The notes beneath the pieces are model-generated. The model did not search any database, had not been told where the DNA came from, and saw nothing but the letters and a program-made list of their open reading frames with translations. 64,000 nt of DNA, taken from positions 91,371,191-91,435,190 of the forward strand of contig NC_080423.1 in assembly GCF_029873635.1 (NCBI RefSeq), in the 5' to 3' direction. This document shows positions 35,803 through 47,664 of this stretch, piece by piece. Within the stretch, counting starts at the first letter, position 1. Every line of letters starts with the position of its first letter. Both the position numbers and the translations under genes were made by a program. This DNA is from Malania oleifera (taxonomy: Eukaryota; Streptophyta; Magnoliopsida; Santalales; Ximeniaceae).

Positions 35803-35990
35803 TACCAGACTTCCAAATAGTTCCATCTATTTTCATGAATAAGAGGGTGAGCATACACGGTCCAGCCAATGCAACCTGATATGGACTGTGACAATGAATT
35901 CGAGGAAGAAGAGGATTTAGAAGAGGACTTTGAAGAGGCAGATTGAGGGGTAGATGAAGCCGATGCACAAAATGATTATGAGTTACCATT

Positions 35991-36264
35991 AAGCTTCAAA
36001 ATATGTACTTAATGTGTATTGTACTTGAAATTTATGAGTTACCATTAAGCTTTTTAACTTTTGAAAATAGTGAGTTGTACTTGAGTTCTATTCCAAAGTT
36101 CTATTTCATTATTAATTTATTACATGCTTAATTTATAATTATAAATTTATTAAAATTTCGTACAGAAACTATAAATACACTTTTTTTTGTTAAATATGCT
36201 TATTATTATACATTGCTTGAAAAAAAAAAAAAAAACATTAAAGTATACATGCATAATGAAATTG
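35991..36264. other. AT-rich spacer
   Basis: Between the MULE remnant and the PMD pseudogene tail. No feature recognised. Confidence 0.4.
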
Positions 36265-36312
36265 CTTGGGTCACTAAGTCCCACATGGTCTTGGGTCACT
36301 AAGTCCCATATG
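36265..36312. repeat. 25-bp direct duplication at the PMD tail
   Basis: CTTGGGTCACTAAGTCCCAC and CTTGGGTCACTAAGTCCCAT are adjacent. The minus-strand stop of the PMD tail (36301-36299) lies within it. Confidence 0.85.
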
Positions 36313-36928
36313 GTTGCGGTCTCCTCTGTTTGGGCGGCTATTGGTGTCGTTCTTGCGGCGGTTGACGTTGTCTTCTGCGACGTCTAGCTGACCCTTCCGC
36401 ACCATCGTTACCTTCAGTTGTTGGTGGGATATGTTCCTCTAGTCCAGCATCAACCGACCCCCCATCAACGAAAAGATCAAATGGGATCGGCGATGAGCTC
36501 AGGAATTGGTGGTATTGTTGTTGTTCTCGATACATTGGGGGTGGGTCACTTTGTTTGGACTGCAGAGCTTCTGTCTAGTATGGTGTACTGGTGGATGCCC
36601 CGTACTGATGCTGATACCGCCCATTTGGCATATAGGAAGAAGAAGTCTCTCAGTGCCAGATGGAGGTCTGTGCTAGTGTGAACTGCAATGTTGATGATCC
36701 CCAATCACCTTGCTTCCATTGGGCTGGTTGGGTGGGAGCCCCCCCTCAACTCGAACACGACCCCCCCCACGGTTCCGGTGAGGTCCACCATGGCCTCTCC
36801 TATGTGATGCCTGCTCAACAGCTGCAACATCACCATCTAATTCGAGGCCCTCTGCATCGGCACAGGGAGACCTATAAATTGACTGACAAGCTTCCTCAGC
36901 GACAAACTGCATACACGCCTTTGCAATC

Positions 36929-38278
36929 TAATGGGGATCAACATACCTTATGTATCCCTTTTATTGATATGATGACACATGGACGACCTCCCGATGTCCA
37001 CTCCTTTGCTGACATGGTGACACATGGACAACCTCCAGATGTCCAATATTGTTTATATCTATTTTGCAGGAACACATGGGATTAATTAAAGATCTTATAC
37101 TTCTTTGATGGAAGACTTTTTTTATGTGAAGACTTTGCTATTGTGTTAATTTATATTTTTTGTAGATATGTTATTTCAAGATTATTAGGTGCTTGAAGAC
37201 CCAAGTGAAGTATTGAAGCATATTCCAACTCAAAACCCATGTGAGCCCCACATGGCTCCAATGGGTCCCACTCAATTTTGGCCTTCCTTTTGGAATATGT
37301 TTAAATTTCAAATTTAAATTGTAATAATGCAAGACAACTAAACTTGACTTGTGTGCTTATAAGTTAGAGTTCCTTGTTTTTTTAGTAAGTATTAATTGTG
37401 TTAGGTTAATAGTTGTTGAAAGTTATTGAGAGTTGTTGTTGAAAGTTGTTAAGAGTTGTTGAGTGTTTAGTGCTTTGTCTCCCAGGCTATGCCTATAAAT
37501 AGCCTTATTATTGTAAGAACAAGATACATGAAGTTGAAGTTGAATATTAAAGAAGCATCTCTTTGCTTGAGCTTGTAAAGCTTGTTCCTCTCCTTGTGAG
37601 TGAGTAGTGTGAGGCTACGGTGTTCTCTCCGGAGATCAAGTGGTGAGAGACCACTAAACTATACAACAACTCCATCAACCCCTCCTCCATCTAATACTCT
37701 CACGGCCCCTATCAACACCACATGGCCAGCATCTTAATACACCCACACGACGATCATCTTCTACACTTCATTGCTGCGTTCATCTTGTGATTCAAATCTT
37801 ATACGAAGGACCTACGGTGTGATCTAACTACGTGTAGAACAACGTCAAGTCATCCCAACCAATCTCTTGGTAACTTCAGGACTTGTGTTTGAATCCTTTG
37901 CTATATTTTGTGAACCCTTGCTAGTAGATTAAAATCACATCTTTGAATAGCCCATTTGATCCATAGATTACAATATTGGTACTTGCTAGTTAAAATCAAT
38001 TGTATAAATATTAGTTTGCTAACAATAAACTTTTATTCTTGAATTTTGAAATAACAACTTTTCAGCATATAACTTGATTCCTTTGTGAAAGAACCAATTG
38101 GGACTTAATTGCTGGACAAGTCATACACCTTTTGAAAATCCTTGAACATGTGAAATAAAACATGATTTATTGTGTTTATGTTCGAATAATTAAATTCTTA
38201 AATTAAAGTGTTTAAGTGTATGTTCTTGTGTGAGGGTTGAATTGTAGGACATAGGTCGACCATTCCCGTCCTACATCA
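36929..38278 (+). repeat. 5' LTR, 1350 bp
   Basis: Matches 42361-43535 but holds about 165 bp more, between the words AACTCAAAACC and TAAGTATTAATTG. TATA context TGCCTATAAATAGCC at about 37489-37503. Confidence 0.92.
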
Positions 38279-38281
38279 TCT

Positions 38282-38294
38282 TGGTATCAGAGCC
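38282..38294 (+). other. Primer binding site
   Basis: TGGTATCAGAGCC three bases after the 5' LTR; tRNA-Met type. Confidence 0.9.
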
Positions 38295-38664
38295 TAATTC
38301 GAATTAGGCGAACCTTCTAAGTCCCAACATCTTCATTTTTCGTCTTCCAAATTGATGTGCGATTTTCACTATCAAAACCTTACCATCTTCAAAAACCTTA
38401 AACACAAGAGTTGTGGAAAATTTTCTTAGCTTTCTTTTGACACCAAGATTGACTTATTTGGAGTTTTGTTGCAAACATTATGCCTCAAATACTGAACGGT
38501 GTTGGCGGCTGAAAATCCTTTAGCAGCTCTCAGGTTTCCAGGAAAACGAGTGACGGTTTTACCCAAAACAACCCACCTATACTTTGAATTTTGGGTATTT
38601 GGACCTTTGTTATGTTGCGTTTACACTTGACCTTACCTTGTGTAACCAAACACCATTCCAAAGG

Positions 38665-40348
38665 TGTAACGACCTGTTTTTAACTGATTTTTTTTTTGTT
38701 TACATACTATAAAATTCATAATGCTCTAATACCTACTAAACTAAACCAAACCATCAACCTAGACAGTGGAAAAGCCGAATTCATATAAACACAATCCAAA
38801 AAATATACAATACCAGAGTGTCTAAATATTCTACAAATATTACATATTTCACTGTACTCTTAAGAACTACTCTTACTAATACCAGGGCTAACAAAATTGA
38901 ACCCCAAAACACTCACCCTCAAAAAGGGCAGACTAACAGCTCCTCTATCTGTGAGCCTACTCCGCTCGTCCAACTGGCTCACCTGAAAAAAAAAATAGTT
39001 CAACACTGGGTTGAGCCAAAGCTCAGTAAGACGAAACACGCTATCACTAGTGTGTGGCTACTAAGATATGGATATGTAAAAATTAATCTGAGTTAAGAGT
39101 AGTACAAGTAACTAAATCTGAAAATGTTGATACTACATAACATATTATAACCCTTTAACTACATAATTTAACATGTCAAACTGCATGAAGTCACTTTTCA
39201 TAATAATACTACTATTTCGGAAAGTCTGATAATACTATAATATATGAGAATCTGTAACTATATCAATTGTATTTTTCTGAGATAAACTGTATACCTGTAT
39301 GTCATGGTACTGTAAAACTATAAAATCATGGTATTCTAAAAGATACTATAAACGCATTTCATTGTCCGTTTATTTTGTAATACATATTCCTGAAAATACT
39401 ATAAAAACATGTTTCTATGCTGTATTCATGCTCTCATGCCACACAATAATTTAAAATATTTTAACATCAATAATAAATTGCATAAATTTTTGCTCTGAAT
39501 AATAATCAGGTAAAAACATAAACTTTATACTGAAATCATACTAGGTTTTCCTAGCATAGCATGTTTCCCTTACCTAACTGTCGAAAAGCCCCTATCATAT
39601 ACTAGTCCTACACCCGTAGGGCTTCCTATTCCCCACTCTAAAACCACATTTGTTAGAACAAAATATCAATATTTCTTGGCCTACATCATTTCCTATAGTT
39701 GCCAGAAGGCCAAAAACTGAATAAAAGACCTTACCCTGATTCTGGGGAGAAATTTGACTCAATCCCACTGATGATCCATCCTAGCAGACTTGAAAAAAAC
39801 TCCGCCAAGAGCGTTGTGGTGGCCTCAAATCGTCGATCCGGCGACTGACGGGACCAAAATCAAAGAAAGATGGAGGAAGAACCGTCTAGGAGAGAGAGAG
39901 AGGAGAGGTTTACGTCGAAAATTATGTGTATAAACCAAGTTTAGGCTATTTATACTGCGGCCTTCGTCGACAAGCCACATCACCTCATCGACGAGGTCAA
40001 GAGACAATTCGTCAACGAACCCTGACCTTCGTCGACGAAATTCAAAGTTCCCCAAACATCCTCTTGGTATTTTCTCATTGACGAGGTTCGTTGATGAAAT
40101 TTAGAGTTGCCCAAACGTCCTCTCAGTATTTTCTCATCGACGAGAAGGGACCTCGTCGACGAGATCTTGAAGAACCCTCGTTGACGAAACCCTTGTGTTC
40201 ATCGATGAGTGCTTGGAAAATTTTTGGGGTTATTATATCCAAAATGTAATGTTGTCGACGAACGCGAAGTTTGCTGCCTCCTTCTGTTCTTGTTTCCATT
40301 TCCCTCCCTCTTTATTATTTAAATGACATTATTCTTTGAGTCGTTACA
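38665..40348 (-). mobile_element. Gypsy-like solo LTR on minus strand, perfect target duplication
   Basis: Ends TGTAACGACCTG...GAGTCGTTACA, flanked by AAAGG on both sides (38660-38664, 40349-40353). Minus-strand TATA at about 39957-39944 (AGTATAAATAGCC). The transcribed part has CCACAACGCTCTTGGCGGAG and a GGGTAAGG donor-like site (39734) as in the 23517 LTR, the stem-loop at 39030-39008 and a TTTTTTCAG acceptor-like site ending at 38983. U3 holds a dense TTCGTCGACGAA array. Confidence 0.92.
39961..40265 (-). promoter_or_regulatory. U3 palindromic motif array, TTCGTCGACGAA type
   Basis: About twelve full or near copies: CCTTCGTCGACAAG, CTCATCGACGAGG, ATTCGTCAACGAAC, CTTCGTCGACGAAA, CTCATTGACGAGG, CTCGTCGACGAGA, CTCGTTGACGAAA and TTGTCGACGAACG. 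It lies immediately upstream of the minus-strand TATA box. Confidence 0.9.
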
Positions 40349-40393
40349 AAAGGGTTGTCCTAGTGCTCTCCAAATCCTTTCCCAACCCCTAGG

Positions 40394-41498
40394 ATGTCTA
40401 CTAAAGTCAAGAATCCTTACCGAGGTCGTAGGATTCATGTTTAGAGAGAGCCACTTATGACTCCTAGAGAAAGACCTTCCCTCCCTCCACAAAGGCAAGT
40501 GAGTCACCAAGATGACATTGCTAGGATACCCCCACGTCATGAGCCCTATGCCCAACATTGGGATGATGAGGACTATGTTGTTGATGACTTTCATATTAGG
40601 AGACCTTGCCGTAGGGACCATTGTGATCCTTACAATGATGAAATGAGGATAGAAGCCCCCAAATTTGATGTAAAAAAGGATCCTAAAGTCTTCCAAGATT
40701 GGTTGACTGGAATGGATGCCTATTTTGAGTGGATTAAGATGCATGACTCACACCGAGTGAGGTTTGCAAAAATGAGACTAATCGGGCAAGCCAAACTCCA
40801 TTGGATAAATGTTGAGAGGCAAGAAGCGAGGTCAAACCATAGACCCATTGAGCATTGGGATCTAATGAAGGATAGATTAAGGGAGAAGTATGCACCCCTT
40901 AGACATAGAGAGCACCTTTACGACTTGCGTTAACGTAGCATGACTGTTCTAGAATATATGAATCAATTCGATAAGCTGGCTGTAAGATGTGGTGTCTATG
41001 AGACTGATAGTCAACAAACCTCTCGATTTTGTCTAGGACTAGAGCCTAAACTGAGGAGAAAACTATTTTCCATATCACATGAAGTCCCTTGAACATGCCT
41101 ATAGTTTAGCTTATAACTTTGAGCAAAGGACTAAAGATCCCATGGGAAAACGGTTTGATACCTCTTCCAATGAGTCATACTCTTACCAGATTCAGAGTTA
41201 TGAAAAGTCCCGACTAGCGCAATCAGGTCAAGTTGCTTACCGAAGGAGCAATCCCACTGTCCAAAAACCTATGGACAAAGGGAAAGCACCCATAACTGGA
41301 TCCTCTCACCAGAGTTCTGGCAGTGTAGTGTGCTTCAGGTGCCATAAACAAGGACACTTTCCCAAACAATGTCCCACTAGGAACTTGGCACTTGATAAGG
41401 AAGATGGTGAGAAAAAGAAGAAGGAAAAGAAAGAAACTAGTGGAGAAACCTTGAATATAAGTGAAGAGCCGTTCGAGCAGGAAAGTCAAGATACATAA
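40394..41498 (+). pseudogene. Ty3/Gypsy gag, broken
   Basis: ATG at 40394 opens MSTKVKNPYRGRR, then a TAG at 40442. The Retrotrans_gag core follows: RIEAPKFDVKKDPKVFQDWL, GMDAYFEWIKMHDSHRVRFA and WDLMKDRLREKYAP. A TAA at 40931 interrupts before a TVLEYMNQFDKLAVRCG segment, and a frameshift near 41075 leads into a 139-codon frame with the zinc knuckle CFRCHKQGHFPKQC (about 41331-41372). Gag would form the particle; this copy cannot. The intact linker after the knuckle is lysine-rich. Confidence 0.88.
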
Positions 41499-41501
41499 GA
41501 A

Positions 41502-42366
41502 GTGTTGGTGGTTGTTACTAAGGAGACAGAAATGGCCCTTTCTGAGAAAGAAACGCCCGTAGAAGTATCATCCCTACCTTTTGAGTTTAAGGATGTCATC
41601 CCTGAGTCACCTAGTGAATCATCTCCCATGAGAGACAATCAACATATCACTAACCTTGTTCCTTATTCATCTCTGTCTCATTTACCACATCATAGAGTGA
41701 ACCCGATAGAACATAAGGAGCTAAAACAAGTGGATGAATTGAATGAACATGACTTTGTTCATAAGAGTTTAGGTCCACTTGCCTGCCTTACTTTGCCTAA
41801 TCCCAAGGAAGATAACACTTTGAGCACATGCATCAATGATAGAGCAACCAACAAGATTGTCATCGAGCATAGATTTCTCAAAGTCATTGTTTCAAATAAA
41901 GATGTACAACTCATAGGTTACTTTTTGAAAGCCTTAAGGACCTTGTTAGGCACCAAACTTAAATGTTCTAGTGCTTACTACCCCCAAACTAATTGTCAAG
42001 TTGAACTAGTAAATAGGAGCCTTAGGGACCTATTGAGATGTAAGGTAGTTGAAAACACCATATCTTGGGATTTATGCCTTCATGTGGCCAATTTTGCATT
42101 CAGTAGTTCAATGGATAGGACCGCTTAAGTCTAGAGCGAGCGAGCAGACTGATGCTTTTGCAAAGCATATACACAATCTACACTCTAAAATAAGAATGAA
42201 GGTTAATTTAAATCATGAACATTATAAACCTACTGCTGACGTACATTGCATGTTGAAAGAATTTTCAATGGGTGATATGGTTATAATCCATATTCGTCTT
42301 GAGCAGATTCCTAGTACATCACCTCTAATTCTTCGAAGAAGAATTCCTTTGGGCCCTGGATGATGA
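41502..42366 (+). pseudogene. Gypsy pol scraps: RT start fused to integrase end
   Basis: The 208-codon frame begins with the sequence before RT (FEFKDVIPESPSESSPMRDN, then PHHRVNPIEHKELKQVDEL and INDRATNKI). It then jumps, without RT catalytic or RNase H motifs, to the integrase end: LRTLLGTKLKCSSAYYPQTN and LVNRSLRDLLRC. A shifted frame continues ASEQTDAFAKHIHNLH and FSMGDMVIIHIR. The jump is an internal deletion of several kilobases compared with a full Gypsy pol. Confidence 0.85.
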
Positions 42367-43535
42367 GGATCAACATGCTTTATATATCCCTTTTACTGAT
42401 ATGATGAGACATGGATGACCTCCTGATGTCCACTCCTTTGCTGACATGGTGACACGTGGACGACCTCCAGATGTCCACTGTTGTTTATATCTATTTTGCA
42501 GGAACACATGGGATTAATTGAAGATTTTCTACTTCTTTGATGGAAGACATTTTTTATGTGAAGACTTTGCTATTGTGTTAGTTTATATTTTTCGTGGATA
42601 TGTTATTTCAAAATTATTAGGTGCTTGAAGACCCAAGTGAAGTATTGAAGCAAATTCCAACTCAAAACCTATGTTAAGTATTAATTGTGTTAGGTTAATA
42701 GTTGTTGAGAGTTGTTGAGTGTTTAATGCTTTGTCTCCTAGGCTATGCCTATAAATAGCCTTATTATTGTAAGAATAAGATACATGAAGTTGAAGTTGAA
42801 TATTGAAGAAGCATTTCTTTGCTTGAGCTTGTAAAACTTGTTCCTCTCCTTGTGAGTGAGTAGTGTAAGGCTACGACGTTCTCTCCAGAGATCAAGTGGT
42901 GAGAGACCACTAAACTATCAAACGACTCCATCAACCCCTCCTCCATCTAATACTCTCATGACCCCCATCAACACCACACGGCTAGCATCTTCATGCACCC
43001 ACACGACGATCATCATCTACACTTCATTGCTGCATTCATCTTGTGATTCAAATCTTATACGAAGGACCTACGGTGTGATCTAACTATGTGTGGAACAATG
43101 TCAAGTTATCCAAACCAATCTCTTGGTAACTTCAAGACTTGTGTTTGAATCCTTTGCTATATTTTGTGAACCCTTGCTAGTAGATTAAAATCACATCTTT
43201 GAATAGCCTATTTGATCCATAGATTGCAATATTGGTACTTACTAGTTAAAATCAATTGTATGAATATTAGTTTGCTAACATAGAACTTTTATTCTTGAAT
43301 ATTTGAAATAACAACTTTTCAGCATATAACTTGATTCCTTTGTGAAAAAACCAATTGGGACTTAATTGCTGGACAAGTCATGCACCTTTTGAAAATCTTT
43401 GAACATGTGAAATAAAGCATGATTTATTGTGTTTATGTTCGGATAATTAAATTATTAAATTAAAGTATTTAAGTGTATGTGCTTGTGTGAGGGTTGAATT
43501 GTAGGACATAGGTCGACCATTCCCGTCTTACATCA
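42361..43535 (+). repeat. 3' LTR, 1175 bp
   Basis: Pairs with 36929-38278; TATA context CCTATAAATAGCC at about 42748. Shorter than the 5' LTR by one block. Confidence 0.92.
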
Positions 43536-44110
43536 CAATCGGTCTAGTGGGACATGTCGGGACACAGTCTAATAGTGGATGCTCCCCATCATGTGCTCCT
43601 ACAAAAAAATATGTTTTGAAAGTACAAATAAGTTAATGTTAAAGTCGGGGTTTGTTCCTTACATGCCTTCAGTAATTTTTTCACTCACCACTGCCATGTT
43701 TAAATTGGTGATTCTGCTCACGCAGTAAATCGTGATGGACTGGTACCAGTCATTGTATCTGTCTTCCGCCTATGGAGGTGTATGCCTAGGGAGTGGAAGC
43801 TTCCTAAGTATGTAGACGACATTGTCCAGTCTGTGTTGTCACATTTGGACGGTACGCTCGTACTTATTGTGCCAGTTGATTTGATGACTGTCGTGCTGGT
43901 CACAATCGTGTAGATCCGAATTATGGTTGTTAGGGTTATAACCTGTCTGAGTTAGATGAGGGATCTGCTGCCTCAGCCCAAACTACCGCATAACACGGTT
44001 CGGCAAGTGTCACTCCATGATCTTGAAAACCAATCATAGGAGTACGAATAAACCAAACTTGTACACCTATGAGGCATATCAAAGAAGTGTAGTTGGAGTA
44101 GTGAAACTTT

Positions 44111-44336
44111 AGTTTGGATTTTATAAATTTAATTGTGAATTTAGAAGTACATTGGCAGTTTGAGTTTGGCTAAATTTGTATAAATGTAAATATAAGATTT
44201 CAAATAAATATTTTTAAACATATTTTTTAGTTGATCAAGAACATACTTAGGTAGTGTTTGGTAACATGAGTTTTGAACTTAATTTAAATATGTGTTTGGA
44301 TGGATTTCAACAAATTTTAATACAATTTTATATTAT
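44111..44336. other. AT-rich spacer
   Basis: No feature recognised; may include decayed upstream PMD exons. Confidence 0.3.
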
Positions 44337-44513
44337 ATTTTATTCTAATTCAATAAATTTTCAAATTCAAAACTTCTCCAAACATAGGATTATAGTTTTT
44401 AAACATTAGAATTTGAGACTTATATTTTATTCTAATTCAATAAATTTTCAAATTCAAAACTTCTCCAAACATAGGATTATAGTTTTTAAACATTAGAATT
44501 TGAGACTTATATG
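44337..44513. repeat. 87-bp tandem duplication
   Basis: TATTCTAATTCAATAAATTT recurs at 44341 and 44428 and the whole 87-bp block is repeated without visible change, so it is recent. Confidence 0.93.
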
Positions 44514-45169
44514 TTGCGTGCCTTGACTTTGAGATTTATGATGTATTAAGATGGTAGAAAAGAGCATGGGATGGAAGATGAACATCTTCTTCTTCAATCC
44601 CCAAAACTACTAATCCTGCCCAGAGCTCTCTAAGCTCGTCTCTCTGGATTCCCTGAAATGTTGAAATTTTAAGGAGTGAGACACCTTCTAGTAAGATAGA
44701 ATAAATTATTATCAGTGTGTGACAACATAAGTTTAAATGAATCAAAATACGTTCATATAATAAATATTTTAACTGAGTAAATATGCAATTTGTACTTTTA
44801 TCCATATACACACACACACACACACATTCACAACCATATATTTTCTCAAAAATATGTATGTGCTCAATACGTTTTCCTAGGTTCGAAACCTAACATGTTT
44901 GTAAACATAGTTTCATCATGTATGTAATGAGGAAAAACCTAAGTGGACATTTATATATCATCGTCATGTAATCACCCCATATGACTAGGTTGTGCGTCCC
45001 GAAGGTGGGACTTAGCCATGGTTGGCCCACTTGGCTAAGTCAAAACAAATCTCGTCTGTAGTACGTTGGCCCACCGCAGCCTGGTCAGGACCCAGGGGCG
45101 GTCAGCATCCCTCCACAGGCCCAATCAACTTCCAATGCCAACACTCTCCCCAAGAAGTGTGGTTGCACT

Positions 45170-46777
45170 TGTAACAACCTCAAAAATTTACATCATCATC
45201 ATCATTTTTTTATTTATATATCCATACCTAAGCAGCGGAAACATAAATCATATAACCATGTATACTATACAATACTAGAATCCAATATATATAGACCATA
45301 GCCATACAAAATAATTCTCTCTAGTATCATCTACTCCAAAAATACAAAACTCTGTCAAAAACTCACTTTACAATCAGGGTAATCAAATAAATTCCCTATC
45401 CGCGAGCCTGATATGCTCGGCTAGTTGGCTCACCTGAAAAATGATAAAGTAATGGGGTGAGACGACGCTCAGTAAGTGGAAATATGCTATTACTAGTGTG
45501 TGGCGACCGAGTCGTAAAACTATAATAATAGTATGTAAAACTGCATGATCTGGTAAATCTGTAAAACTCATATATCACATGTACAATGGCTTAAAATATA
45601 TGTATCATCTGAACTTTCTATCATTCATACTGCTAATATCATACTATATACTACAAAAGCTGTAAAACTGTACACATATACATAACTGTGCTTTATCCCT
45701 AGAACTCTATATGTTATGATTTGACCCCTCATGACAGGGTTGTGTGGCCCGTAGGTGGGACTTAACTTGGTCGGCCCTCCAGGTAAGTCACTATACTCTA
45801 CACTACCTCAGCCCGACCAAACTGCATCCACTCCTAGGCTTGAGACTGGCTGCTACCTCGTCAAATTGGCCTCCTCAACCCAGCGAACTAGGGAGCTGCA
45901 TACTCTCCGAGCACGGTTGACGGTACCCACACACTATCTGAGATATGTGGTTGCACTCTATCTGTATATAGCAACGGTAGCGTGCTCTGTATTCTGTATC
46001 TATATTGTATACGTCTGTATTTTTTTCTCAGGGATATGATACTATATATATATATATATACATGTATACTCTTTTATTGTTTTCATCATGCTTCTAAAAT
46101 TACCATAACGTTATCTTTTTGTACTGTAAATACTATAATCTTTGTATTCTGTATCTGTAGCATCTTGATGCTATCTCTGTATATCTGTCTGTATACTCTG
46201 TCTATATACTCTTTCTGTATACTCTGAATGTTATGGTAATAGGAAACATGACATACTATAAATACTGTATATACTGTTCTGAATAAAGTTGTAATATACT
46301 GATCTGAGTAAAACTGTAATATACTATTCTAGATAAATATATGTGATATACTATCTATATCTGTGTATTCTGTATAGTATGATATACTGTAAAAACTATA
46401 TAAGTTCTTCATCACATAAATATCAACTCAGGCCACACAACTATTTAAAACTCATATTCTGTAAAACTGGGTAATAAGCTGGTATATACATTTGTGTAAA
46501 ATCTCTTATAACATTATAAAAATTCCTAGCATAGCATATTCCCTTATCTTAATTCTGAAAAGCCTCTCATTGAACTCTAGCCCTACACTTGTAGGATTCT
46601 CCACTTAACACCCTAAAAATAATATTCTCCAGAACAAAACATCAGTATTTTCTTACCTACAACATTTCTTATAACTGTAGGGGAAGCATATTCTGAAGCC
46701 TGCTGCCTCCTTCTGCTTCTATTTCCCTTTCCCTCCCTCTTTATTATTTAAATATCATTATTCTTCGGGTCATTACA
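45170..46777 (-). mobile_element. Gypsy-like solo LTR, perfect target duplication
   Basis: TGTAACAACCTC...GGGTCATTACA between identical GCACT (45165-45169, 46778-46782), 1608 bp. It resembles the 38665 LTR over its transcribed part and over the last 90 bp, but lacks the palindromic array, apparently by deletion between about 46685 and 46700. Stem-loop at 45476-45454; acceptor-like CAG at 45436-45434. Confidence 0.9.
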
Positions 46778-47522
46778 GCACTGACTCATTTCCTAGCAAC
46801 GGTATCATGATCTCAATCACATCACTGGTCCATCAGGGTTCTCATTTCCATAATTTCCATAGTAATCTCAATATAAAAAATATGTTATTTGAATAAATCA
46901 CATTTCTCGATATCAAAATATCGTGTCTATATTTTCAATAATTCCCATAAGCCAATATAAATCACATTCTGTCATAAAATATTCCCACATGTTAAATATG
47001 TGGTAACAAAACCAAAACTCATGCCACACAAATTTTAAGTAATATTTCATAAATTAATAATTGCTTGAATATATATATAATAATCCAAAGCTAGTATTTC
47101 CAAATACCGAATACGTTAGAAAATCATTTACAATATTATCATTTTCTCGTGCTTTAAATTAATCAACAGATTCCTAAAATGTCTGACATAATTTATTCCA
47201 CTTACTTGTTTACTGAACAAAAGCCTGCAGGGATCCTAAAATAATGTCTACGACATTCACACAAAACCTTGTATCCAAATACCCTAACTTAATCAGTTCA
47301 ACCCTAGAATAATAATCATTTTAACATTCCTAAGCCCACACACTCCCATTAACCTTTAAAATCCCAAAACAACAAACATAATTCATTTCCTTACCAAAAC
47401 TTTAGAGTGGTGCCTACGATTCTCAAAACACAAATCCGCTCTGATTAAAATGATGAGGGTTGAACCTAGGACCTCGTCGTAGCGTCCAATCATCAATTCG
47501 AGTAAGACTTGAGGGAGAAAAT

Positions 47523-47527
<5 letters not shown>

Positions 47528-47592
<65 letters not shown>
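47528..47592. repeat. (GA)n microsatellite
   Basis: More than 30 GA dinucleotides, in the leader part of the old LTR. Confidence 0.95.
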
Positions 47593-47596
<4 letters not shown>

Positions 47597-47664
47597 AGAG
47601 GAATGAGTTTTAACTAAAAAAAAATGAATTGAAACCTATTTATAGAATTTGGCTCTAGAGCAAA

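Larger units (their letters stand above)
33072..35990 (+). pseudogene. Second MULE transposase, N-terminal part only, split by a hAT element
   Basis: From ATG at 33072 the frame reads MTSNSSANKVTILLHIEGEI, continuing into the RVRRRMKLESLKHKIYEGL region: the N-terminal PB1-like domain of plant MuDR-type transposases. A stop (TAA, near 33267) precedes LTSRYPQRGGG and NIVYIDVPIK, which continue the same domain. More stops and frameshifts follow to 33731. The hAT element sits between 33732 and 35802, and the acidic segment EFEEEEDLEEDFEEAD, typical of the region after the N-terminal domain, resumes at about 35895. The DDE core and zinc finger are missing. In-frame start in a longer frame at 32880 lies outside the family domain. 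Confidence 0.82.
36929..43535 (+). mobile_element. Gypsy-type LTR retrotransposon, deleted pol, perfect target duplication
   Basis: LTRs at 36929-38278 and 42361-43535 flank primer site, gag and scraps of pol. Flanking 5-mers are identical CAATC (36924-36928 and 43536-43540). The 3' LTR starts TGATGAGGATCAACA; the 5' copy reads TAATGGGG. Coding order is gag, start of RT, then a jump to the end of integrase, so most of pol is missing and the copy is non-autonomous. A solo LTR (38665-40348) is nested before gag. Confidence 0.93.
36299..44110 (-). pseudogene. Second PMD gene, exons 3-4, split by an LTR retrotransposon
   Basis: On the minus strand, exon 3 (about 44110-43685) reads HLPNRVMR, stop, FGLRQQIP, then ...NNHNSDLHDCDQHDSH..., RTVQMWQHRLDN and AEDRYNDWYQSIT; these align with WHLPDRVMRQFGFRQGIP and EDRYYAWYRSIT of the first PMD gene. 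A donor GTGAGT follows it. Exon 4 starts after an acceptor near 43605 with AHDGEHPLLDCVPTC, is cut by the element at 43540/36923, and resumes in the same frame as KACMQFVAEEACQSI and EGLELDGD. It ends in an Arg/Pro tail (RRRRQRQPPQERHQ, stop, RPPKQRRPQPYGT) like the first gene. Three or more stops make it dead. Exons 1-2 were not found. It converges on the MULE transposase remnant at 33072-35990. Confidence 0.85.

Noticed and set aside
39961..40265. CRISPR-like repeated palindromes
   Set aside because: Repeats are imperfect, spacing is irregular and the context is a plant LTR; CRISPR arrays do not occur in plant nuclear DNA.
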